Shown: piece by piece, positions 7,112 to 12,256 of the stretch
Position numbering within the stretch: position 1 is the stretch's first letter
Layout of the letters: every line of letters begins with the position of its first letter
NCBI GenBank assembly: GCA_045106335.1
Contig: JBGCEM010000126.1
Location: 1 to 12,256, forward strand
Reading direction: 5' to 3'
DNA: 12,256 bases
DNA from: Aliishimia sp045106335
GTDB lineage: Bacteria; Pseudomonadota; Alphaproteobacteria; Rhodobacterales; Rhodobacteraceae
Notes under the pieces: generated by a model
The model's input: only the letters and a program-made list of their open reading frames with translations
What the model was told of the DNA's origin: nothing
Database searches by the model: none
Translations under genes and position numbers: made by a program

Positions 7112-8097
7112 GTCTAGCTTTCTTCGGTCACGTCGGATGGGCGCAGGATTGGGAAGATCGGCAAGTCTTCAACGCAGCACAAGCGACAACGACCCTGCGT
7201 ATTATCTCAAGTACGGACACGGATTTGTTTGCGCCACTGATCGAGGCCTTCATCTTTCGAAATCCAGATATCGCTATCGAGTATTTGGTGACAGGTACCG
7301 CAAATATCGACCGGCAGGTTCGCAAAACACCCGACGCTTTTGACATTGCGATCTCAAGTGCCATGGACTTGCAGTTTAAACTTACCAACGACGGATACGC
7401 CTTAGAGTTGGAAGGCGTTTCGCACCCGGCTTGGGCGCAATGGCGGCGAAGCTTGTTCGCTTTTACCTCAGAACCAGCCGCGATTGTCATCAGTCGAGCC
7501 GCTTTCGACGGGCTGCCAATCCCGCAAACCCGGCAGGAACTGATCGAAGCTTTGCGTGCGCGACCCGAGGTGTTTCGCGCCCGTGTCGGAACTTATGACG
7601 TCCGCCAGTCTGGGCTGGGCTATCTTTTTGCGACACAGGACGCGCGGGCGTCCGAGACTTTTTGGCGGCTCATGGAAGTGATGGGCGGGCTTGACGCCCG
7701 ACTTTATTGTTGTTCGGGCGATATGATCGATGATCTCACCAACGGGACACTCGCAGTCGCCTATAACGTGCTGGGCAACTATGCCCAAGCGCGCGCCGAA
7801 AGCCAGAACCTTCTCGAAATCGTATTGCCTGCTGACTTTCCAACGACAATGATGCGAACGGCCTTGGTGTCAAAGGAAACTGATGGACCCGCAGCAGCGA
7901 AGCGGTTCATTCAGTTTCTTGTCACATATCAATTCGAGCTAACGGAAAAAGCCCGCACGCTGCCACCGCTTCCGGATAGAAAAAATGGCACCAAACGCGC
8001 GATCATTGCGCTGGAACCCACCTTGATGACATTTCTTGATGCCCTGAAGCGAAACAAGTTTCTTACAGAATGGGAAAACGCGCTGATCCAAAACTAA
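7090..8097 (+). CDS. Periplasmic ABC-type solute-binding protein (iron/organic-solute type), linked to TctDE
   Basis: A 335-residue precursor with a short signal peptide (RYLIALGLAFFGHVGWAQ, cut after about residue 19) followed by a type II periplasmic-binding fold. Signs are TLRIISSTDTDLFAPLIEAF (35-54), the typical first strand and helix where a solute is met, FDIAISSAMDLQFKL, AFTSEPAAIVISRAAF (124-139, start of domain 2), TYDVRQSGLGYLF (168-180), and a late hinge MMRTALV. It resembles the binding proteins of iron(III)/polyamine-type ABC transporters. No permease or ATPase gene follows. Instead it is coupled to the kinase gene by a 22-nt overlap with its own strong ribosome site. Its likely job is to present or gate ligand for the periplasmic domain of TctE; this is inference. 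A paired cysteine, CC at 207-208, is unusual for the periplasm. Confidence 0.85.
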   Translation: MRYLIALGLAFFGHVGWAQDWEDRQVFNAAQATTTLRIISSTDTDLFAPLIEAFIFRNPDIAIEYLVTGTANIDRQVRKTPDAFDIAISSAMDLQFKLTNDGYALELEGVSHPAWAQWRRSLFAFTSEPAAIVISRAAFDGLPIPQTRQELIEALRARPEVFRARVGTYDVRQSGLGYLFATQDARASETFWRLMEVMGGLDARLYCCSGDMIDDLTNGTLAVAYNVLGNYAQARAESQNLLEIVLPADFPTTMMRTALVSKETDGPAAAKRFIQFLVTYQFELTEKARTLPPLPDRKNGTKRAIIALEPTLMTFLDALKRNKFLTEWENALIQN

Positions 8098-8300
8098 GTT
8101 TAATTGCGCGTTTTGCGGCAGGACCAGCACATGTGGTATTCTCGGCGAACATAAGTGTGTTTGACTGAGGAAAGAATATGAACAACACGCTTAACATACG
8201 TCTGGATATTTACAGGGACACACGTGCGGCGGCGGTTGCTGAAGATGGCCAAGGAGGCCGGGTTTGGGTTTCAGGGCACCATCCTGCGGCGGTTCTTTAA
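8098..8300 (+). other. Gap after the binding-protein gene with a possible 40-codon ORF
   Basis: ATG 8178 has a good ribosome site (GAGGAAAG just upstream) and opens a 40-residue frame ending at TAA 8298-8300 (MNNTLNIRLDIYRD... to PAAVL). The product has no recognisable domain. Upstream, TTGCGG (from 8116) and TATTCT, 18 bp apart, form a weak sigma70-like promoter. The competing frame +1 over about 8218-8309 has strongly G/C-rich third positions (RRLLKMAKEAGFGFQG and on), as real coding DNA of this genome does, yet no start. The stretch therefore looks like a junction of broken gene pieces rather than one gene. Confidence 0.3.
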
Positions 8301-8573
8301 AACCCAATCGCCGGTCAATTCGCAACGTTGCCCGAGGCGCTTGACGTCGCCTTCGGGCGTTTCAATGCCCGCTTGGCTGAGCGATTTTTGACGCTTGGCG
8401 ATGGGCTGAAAGAAGTGCGTGCGACCCATCAAGACCTTGCAAGCGAACTTGGCACGGCCCGCGAATTGATTTCGCGGGTATTGAACGATTTTCAAAAGCG
8501 CGACTTGATCGAGCAATAGCGCGGATTGATTACGATCAAAGACAAGGCAGGACTTGGCGCGATTGCACACTCC
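8301..8573 (+). pseudogene. Crp/Fnr-family regulator remnant, DNA-binding end only, with in-frame stop
   Basis: The frame reads a dimer-helix end (EALDVAFGRFNARLAERFL), then the Crp-type helix-turn-helix THQDLASELGTARELISRVL followed by NDFQKRDLIEQ, then TAG at 8517-8519. Reading goes on in the same frame as RGLITIKDKAGLGAIAHS, exactly how such proteins normally end, so the TAG is a nonsense mutation. The cyclic-nucleotide-binding-like sensor domain that should lie upstream is gone, and TAA at 8298-8300 sits directly before the fragment. A TTG-started 63-residue product is formally possible but would be a lone truncated HTH. I am confident of the family and fairly confident it is non-functional. 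Confidence 0.75.
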
Positions 8574-8623
8574 GCCCGACCGTTCATTTTCAGTTTTTGT
8601 CGGTTAGGTGACACTATCACTAT

Positions 8624-8721
8624 AGCGTGTCGCGTTAAATCGCATTCAAAACAAGCTGCCTCTCGCGTGCGTTTGATCGCGTGTTTTGAACCGCACTGAA
8701 TTCAATTGAACGCGACACGCT
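8624..8721. repeat. 98-bp imperfect palindromic repeat element (MITE/REP-like)
   Basis: The ends are a perfect 13-bp inverted repeat, AGCGTGTCGCGTT (8624-8636) and AACGCGACACGCT (8709-8721). A second inner pair, TTCAAAACA (8645-8653) and TGTTTTGAA (8682-8690), is also perfect. The right arm has about 10 extra bases, which include the small palindrome TTCAATTGAA (8701-8710). The whole would fold as a long interrupted stem in DNA or RNA. No ORF is inside. The GCGTGTCGCGTT arm looks like the dispersed palindromic repeats I associate with alphaproteobacterial genomes; that link is from memory and would need a genome search. It lies between two decayed genes. Confidence 0.7.
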
Positions 8722-8759
8722 CTAACGATCCATTTTTGAAGTCATGTTCAAATCTTAAC

Positions 8760-8925
8760 TTTAAACGTTCGCAGAACACCATAGATGCGCGCCTGATCGG
8801 TGGATCGGCCATCTTTGGAATTGGGGGGGATCGCGGGCTTTTGTCCCGGTGCCGCCATCCCAGCACTTGGAACATGGCGCTGGGAAGTCGTTTTGTTCTT
8901 GGTTGCGGTTACCGCTGGGTTTTAG
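8760..8925 (+). pseudogene. YeeE/YedE-type (DUF6691-like) sulfur transporter remnant, frameshifted
   Basis: The first part reads IDARLIGGSAIFGIG (8781-8825), the conserved segment before the family's GxCPGPA loop. The continuation, GIAGFCPGAAIPALGTWRWE then VVLFLVAVTAG, is in another frame (8827-8922) and ends at TAG 8923-8925. The shift occurs in a run of seven G (8823-8829), where an intact gene would be expected to encode a Trp-Gly step (GIGWGIAGFCPG); two bases seem lost. The N-terminal part and final membrane helices are missing. Intact members are inner-membrane proteins taking up thiosulfate or other sulfur species through a conserved Cys in the CPG loop, still present here as FCPG. 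This is a dead fragment. Confidence 0.7.
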
Positions 8926-9048
8926 GTGCCGGTGGCATGTTTCCGGCAATTTCACCACATAATGGAATGGTTTATCATAGTGGAATGGCCGGAATTCATG
9001 GGGATGGCATACATGAATGTCTACAAAGTGCGCTGGCGTGCAGGGCGA
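8926..9048. other. Short stretch without recognised features
   Basis: This follows the YeeE/YedE fragment up to the convergent end of the dehydrogenase gene. A plus-strand frame continues through here but shows no known motif. No hairpin with a T-run was found for either strand. Confidence 0.4.
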
Positions 9049-10149
9049 TCATTCGTCCACAGGATCAGCAGGGATCAAGACAAAATTTCCAAAATGTGTT
9101 TTTTCCATAAATTCTTGCTGGGCTTGCGCGATCTGATCTAGGGGGAATACTTTTGCGACAAGTGGGCGAATTTCATGTCTTTCAATGTAGGAAACAAGGT
9201 TGGGGAAAACAGGTGCATCCCAGGCCGTGCATCCAATCAGGGAAAGGTCTTTAAGATACATATCGCGCATATCCAAGTCGACAATGGGACCGGCAATAGC
9301 CCCTGACGAAGCATAACGCCCCCCGGGTCGCAGCAGCTTAAGCATTTGCGAAAAGTTCGGGCCTGCCACGTTGTCGAAAACGGCATCAATGCTGCTTTCA
9401 CCAAACCGCGCCACAAGGTTTTCGTCGCGGTCAACAACAACATCAGCACCTAATTCACGTAGCTGATCCATTTTGTTACGGCTGGTAATGGCCACAACCT
9501 TAGCGCCGCGCCGCTTTGCCAGTTGAACAGCAGCGGAACCGACACCTCCAGACGCGCCCGCCACCAACACAAGGTCATCTGCGCCAACTGCGGCACGGTG
9601 CAGCATATTTTCAGCAGTCGCATAGGCGCATGGCACCGTCGCGAGCTGTTCATCCGTCCAATCACACGACACTGCGAAAACCTCTGAGGCAGGGACTTTG
9701 ACATATTGCGCAAACGCCCCGTCAAAGTTGGATGCCATCCAGATGTTATCCATCACATCATAGCCGTTGGGCCGCATGCATGCACGCACCAGAACACGTT
9801 GATCCATCAGGTCTTGTGACACGTTACTGCCGAGTTGCACGACCATACCGCAGCAATCTGTCCCTTGAATAAGAGGGAAGGGCGTCGCCCCGTTCCATCC
9901 CCCGTCGGTCTTTTGCTGGGCTTGGGCCTCTTGCGTCGTTGCCGCGTCGCTTGTGTCTGTCGTCACGCTTGACGAATACCACCCAAGACGTGTGTTGATA
10001 TCCGTATTGTTAACACCTGCCGCCAAGACCCTGAGCAACACCTCATTTGGACCTGGCACTGGCTTGGGAACTGACCTGTAGACAAGCTTTTCATAACCAC
10101 CGTTGCCGGTTGTCACGACGGCCATCATTTTCTCTTTGCTATCGGACAT
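9049..10149 (-). CDS. Medium-chain dehydrogenase/reductase, quinone-oxidoreductase-like (alcohol dehydrogenase family protein)
   Basis: A 366-residue two-domain NAD(P)H-dependent oxidoreductase. The N-terminal GroES-like domain shows GPNEVLLRVLAAGVNNTDINTR (33-54), typical of the zinc-free quinone-oxidoreductase branch. GTDCCGMVVQLG (96-107) stands where zinc enzymes have GHE, so the catalytic zinc site seems absent. The Rossmann domain has VLVAGASGGVGSAAVQLAK (194-212) and a second strand ending AITSRNK, without an acidic residue at the usual NAD-selecting place, which suggests NADPH. A polar Ser/Thr/Gln-rich insertion (58-85) lies before the GTD motif. ATG 10149 is the natural start, with only a weak purine stretch upstream. 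It is on the strand of the hydroxyacid oxidase/comE genes but 325 bp beyond them, so it probably has its own promoter. The substrate may be an aldehyde, enone or quinone; undecided. Confidence 0.85.
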   Translation of the reverse strand: MSDSKEKMMAVVTTGNGGYEKLVYRSVPKPVPGPNEVLLRVLAAGVNNTDINTRLGWYSSSVTTDTSDAATTQEAQAQQKTDGGWNGATPFPLIQGTDCCGMVVQLGSNVSQDLMDQRVLVRACMRPNGYDVMDNIWMASNFDGAFAQYVKVPASEVFAVSCDWTDEQLATVPCAYATAENMLHRAAVGADDLVLVAGASGGVGSAAVQLAKRRGAKVVAITSRNKMDQLRELGADVVVDRDENLVARFGESSIDAVFDNVAGPNFSQMLKLLRPGGRYASSGAIAGPIVDLDMRDMYLKDLSLIGCTAWDAPVFPNLVSYIERHEIRPLVAKVFPLDQIAQAQQEFMEKTHFGNFVLIPADPVDE

Positions 10150-10474
10150 TGTTGGCTTCTTTCACGTTGGTAAATGTCCGGCAGGCTTATCTGGCCGAAG
10201 CTGTAAAAGACACCAAAAATCGAGTATGGCTATGCCAGATCATAGATGTAAGCCCACGTGGATATCGTGCTTATCGCAATCGCAGGCTCCGCCAAAGCCA
10301 GCTTCCAAGTGTACGTCTTCGCACACATGCCCTACCACGCTGCGCGTTCTGGGGACATTTGCGATGCATGATGCCTTAGGTTAACGGCAGGGTGCCGTAG
10401 ACGGTTGCACAATGTTAGATCGCTGTGAACGTTTACTTTTCTGGATGAAAACGCGACTTCACGGAAAAGCTTGA
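10150..10474. other. 325-bp intergenic region; one small perfect hairpin
   Basis: This lies between the hydroxyacid oxidase stop and the dehydrogenase start, both on the minus strand, so it should hold a terminator for the former and a promoter for the latter. A perfect 6-bp stem, ACGGCA (10384-10389) / TGCCGT (10393-10398), with a GGG loop is present but has no T-run after it on either strand. I found no promoter that meets the consensus well and no gene in any frame. Confidence 0.5.
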
Positions 10475-11602
10475 TCACGTGTCGATTGCTTTACCCAAAG
10501 AAGGCGCAAGATTTCTGGCAAGCCGTGCCTGGCCAGTCTGTGCCATAGCGATGCTCATTTCGTCACTGAGTGTGTCCCAGAGCTGGTGCAGTCCTGGCTC
10601 ACCTCTTGCTGCGATGGCGAACTGCAGGATACGGCCCAAGAACACAAAGTCTGCGCCTTGCTGCAAGGCACGCATAACATCTTCGCCAGACCTTATGCCG
10701 CTGTCGAAAAACAATGGGTAATCAGGACCAACTTCGGCGCGTATGTGCGCCAGCATGTCGATAGGGGTCGGCGCGCTTTCCAGCTGGCGCGCACCGTGGC
10801 TGGACACTTGAATGCCATCAACGCCAGCTTTCTTAAGACTGGCAGCATCTTCGACGTCCAGCACGCCTTTGACCACCAGCTTTCCGGGCCACATGTCGCG
10901 CAGTTTGGCCAATGTGGCCCATGTGGCTTTGGCGCGGCTTTCTGTGCGGTCAAACGCGTAGCCGTCCATCTCAAAGTTGGCCATTTGCGGTTTGCCGGCA
11001 GCCAGTTGTGTCAGCGACCACCGAGGATGCAGGGCGAAATCAATGAACTGCCGCGGCCCGATCGAGAATGGCATTTTGAAGCCGTGGCGCAATTCGCGCG
11101 GGCGGCGACCGACCTCTGGCACATCAACGGTCAGAACCAGGGTCGTATAGCCCGCAGCCTTGGCCCGTTCGACCAATTTGAACGTGCCTGTCCCGTCACC
11201 TGTGAAATAAAGCTGAAACCAAGCGTGCCCTTGCGCGACTTCGATGATCTTCTCAAGGGGGGTCGAAGCCACGGTCGACACACCATGGGGCACTTTGTAT
11301 TGCGCGGCCAAACGCGCCAGCATCAGATCCGCCCCCGGCGCGCTTAGGTTGCACATGCCCATAGGCGCGATACCAAACGGGCGCGCAGCGCGTGTGCCAA
11401 ACAAAGCTACACTTAGATCGCGGGTCGCAACGTCGCACAGAATACGTGGTCGCAATGTAACAGCGTCAAGGGCGGCGCGATTGCGCGCTGCCCCGGTTTC
11501 ACGCCCCGCAGCGCCATCAATGTAGTCGAACACCATCCACGGCAGCCGCCGCTTTGCAATACGCCGGGCATCTTCAGCGCTGTGGATGGTGTTCGTACGC
11601 AT
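10475..11602 (-). CDS. FMN-dependent alpha-hydroxyacid dehydrogenase/oxidase
   Basis: A 375-residue TIM-barrel flavoenzyme that oxidises an L-2-hydroxyacid to the 2-oxoacid (lactate dehydrogenase LldD, glycolate oxidase and mandelate dehydrogenase family). Seen: FDYIDGAAGRE (25-35, active Tyr27), PFGIAPMGMCNL (75-86), WFQLYF with Tyr132, LTVDVPEVGRRPRELRHGF (157-175), Lys245 in VVKGVLD, catalytic His269 and Arg272 in VSSHGARQLE (266-275), and the FMN-phosphate site DSGIRSGEDV with FLGR (300-324). The usual SNHGGRQLD is here SSHGARQLE. The substrate-recognition loop at about 176-225 is unlike that of standard lactate enzymes. The ATG (11602) shares one base with the stop of the comE gene (TGATG), so the two are translated together. 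This suggests the oxidase makes the 2-oxoacid that ComDE decarboxylates; 3-sulfolactate is my leading guess. Confidence 0.9.
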   Translation of the reverse strand: MRTNTIHSAEDARRIAKRRLPWMVFDYIDGAAGRETGAARNRAALDAVTLRPRILCDVATRDLSVALFGTRAARPFGIAPMGMCNLSAPGADLMLARLAAQYKVPHGVSTVASTPLEKIIEVAQGHAWFQLYFTGDGTGTFKLVERAKAAGYTTLVLTVDVPEVGRRPRELRHGFKMPFSIGPRQFIDFALHPRWSLTQLAAGKPQMANFEMDGYAFDRTESRAKATWATLAKLRDMWPGKLVVKGVLDVEDAASLKKAGVDGIQVSSHGARQLESAPTPIDMLAHIRAEVGPDYPLFFDSGIRSGEDVMRALQQGADFVFLGRILQFAIAARGEPGLHQLWDTLSDEMSIAMAQTGQARLARNLAPSLGKAIDT

Positions 11603-12156
11603 CAGCTTTTTACAGCTTCCATAAAGCGGTGACGGATCACCACTGGATCCAACGTGATCACCGGCAGTTTGATATTCCCGCTGTCACATTTGCAGACGAT
11701 AATCGTCATCTCGTCGCTGTCTACGGCCTTTTGCAGGACGGGACCCAGGTCTTTGTCCTGTACCTCAATCACGTTTTCGCAGCCACAAGCACGCGCCACA
11801 TTGGTCAGGTTTGTTTTCATACCAGCATAAGTTGGCTGGTCCCCTGTCGAGCCATAAGAGCCGTTATCGATGATCAACAGCGTGTAGTTGCCCACAGCGT
11901 TGTTGGCGATGGTGGGCAGTGTGCCAAGGTTGGTCAGAACAGAGCCATCCCCGTCGATGGAGATCACCGGTTTGTCTTGCGCAAGTGCCAGACCAAAGCC
12001 AATGGAGGACGACAGACCCATTGTACCAAGCATATAAAAGTTTCGCGCGTTGTCGTCGATCATGTGCAGCTCTTGGCTGGGCAGACCGATGTTGCAAACA
12101 ACAAGGTGCGGATTAAGGATCGGGGCGATTTCTTTGAGAATTTCAGAACGGATCAT
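11602..12156 (-). CDS. comE: TPP-dependent 2-oxoacid decarboxylase beta subunit, sulfopyruvate decarboxylase ComE-like
   Basis: A 184-residue TPP-binding subunit that with an alpha partner decarboxylates a short 2-oxoacid; for ComDE this is sulfopyruvate to sulfoacetaldehyde and CO2. Seen: VCNIGLPSQELHMI (20-33), NFYMLGTMGLSSSIGFGLAL (39-58), the TPP/Mg motif GDGSVLTNLGTLPTIANN (69-86) to DNGSYGSTGDQPT (97-109) with Asn98, and ARACGCENVIEV (121-132). The length matches stand-alone ComE rather than single-chain phosphonopyruvate decarboxylases. A longer frame starts at 12216, but ATG 12156 overlaps the alpha-subunit stop as ATGA and begins the family sequence MIRSEIL. The alternative is the beta half of a phosphonopyruvate or related decarboxylase, as the active-site substrate residues are mostly in alpha, which is outside the window. 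Confidence 0.85.
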   Translation of the reverse strand: MIRSEILKEIAPILNPHLVVCNIGLPSQELHMIDDNARNFYMLGTMGLSSSIGFGLALAQDKPVISIDGDGSVLTNLGTLPTIANNAVGNYTLLIIDNGSYGSTGDQPTYAGMKTNLTNVARACGCENVIEVQDKDLGPVLQKAVDSDEMTIIVCKCDSGNIKLPVITLDPVVIRHRFMEAVKS

Positions 12157-12256
12157 TGGTCGCCATAGCCTCCCCAGAAGTTGGCGTCGGTCAGGATCGC
12201 CACGGGTTTGTTGCACATGAAGGTGTATTTCAGGATGTTGTCGAATTCTTTGACAT
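12153..12256 (-). CDS. comD: C-terminal end of decarboxylase alpha subunit, ComD-like (5' end outside window)
   Basis: Reading inwards from the right edge on the minus strand, a frame gives VKEFDNILKYTFMCNKPVAI followed by LTDANFWGGYGDQ, then TGA (12153-12155). This matches how the small alpha (PYR-domain) subunits of ComDE-type enzymes end: a helix, then a KPVA(I/V)L strand and a short tail. The stop overlaps the comE start as ATGA, which supports the pairing. The ribosome site for comE (GGGGAGG) is inside this tail. Only about 33 residues are visible. Confidence 0.75.
   Translation of the reverse strand, partial: VKEFDNILKYTFMCNKPVAILTDANFWGGYGDQ

Noticed and set aside
8328..8519. 63-residue protein from a TTG start, as a stand-alone small HTH regulator
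   Set aside because: Family sequence continues in the same frame past the TAG and homology also starts before the TTG, so this is better explained as a broken Crp/Fnr gene.
8706..9110. 134-residue plus-strand ORF
   Set aside because: It begins inside the palindromic repeat and is in the correct family frame only up to the G-run; after that the family sequence is in another frame.
10384..10398. ACGGCA-GGG-TGCCGT hairpin as terminator of the hydroxyacid oxidase operon
   Set aside because: The stem is only 6 bp, no T-run follows on either strand, and it lies about 80 bp past the stop; kept only as a note in the intergenic entry.
10586..11347. 253-codon plus-strand ORF across the hydroxyacid oxidase gene
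   Set aside because: It is antisense to a complete flavoenzyme gene; the translation shows no domain and only mirrors the real coding frame.

Overview
The window reads as chromosomal DNA of an alphaproteobacterium, most likely Rhodobacteraceae/Roseobacter-like. This rests on gene content (a TctCBA transporter with TctDE, and ComDE-type sulfopyruvate decarboxylase next to an FMN hydroxyacid oxidase), moderate GC content and alphaproteobacterial-style protein sequences. It is inference from the sequence alone; no database was searched.

Layout from left to right. (1) Positions 1-123 hold the C-terminal end of an unrecognised protein, translationally coupled by an ATGA overlap to an M20-family metallopeptidase/hydrolase (120-1505, +). 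(2) About 450 bp without a convincing gene. (3) A minus-strand tripartite tricarboxylate transporter operon tctC-tctB-tctA (4992 down to 1953). A terminator-like hairpin lies between tctC and tctB, and the tctA Shine-Dalgarno is built into the last codons of tctB. (4) A 108-bp divergent control region with two exactly adjacent 11-bp direct repeats, a good candidate operator for the regulator. (5) A plus-strand three-gene unit, tctD (response regulator), tctE (sensor kinase) and an ABC-type periplasmic solute-binding protein, with start/stop overlaps throughout. The binding protein has no permease or ATPase beside it, so it may feed ligand information to TctE rather than serve import.

(6) From 8098 to 9048 is a gene graveyard. 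It holds the DNA-binding end of a Crp/Fnr regulator with an in-frame stop, a 98-bp palindromic repeat element, and a frameshifted fragment of a YeeE/YedE-type (DUF6691-like) sulfur transporter. The last two pieces of genes may be remains of one lost sulfur-uptake locus. (7) On the minus strand, reading leftwards from the right edge: the end of a ComD-like alpha subunit, a ComE-like TPP-dependent decarboxylase beta subunit, an FMN-dependent alpha-hydroxyacid dehydrogenase/oxidase and, after a 325-bp gap, a medium-chain dehydrogenase/reductase.

Taken together, the first half is an inducible organic-acid uptake and sensing module. The right end looks like a 2-hydroxyacid to 2-oxoacid to aldehyde (+ CO2) route, with sulfolactate to sulfopyruvate to sulfoacetaldehyde as the leading hypothesis. 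I found no RNA genes, CRISPR arrays, intact insertion sequences or transposases.
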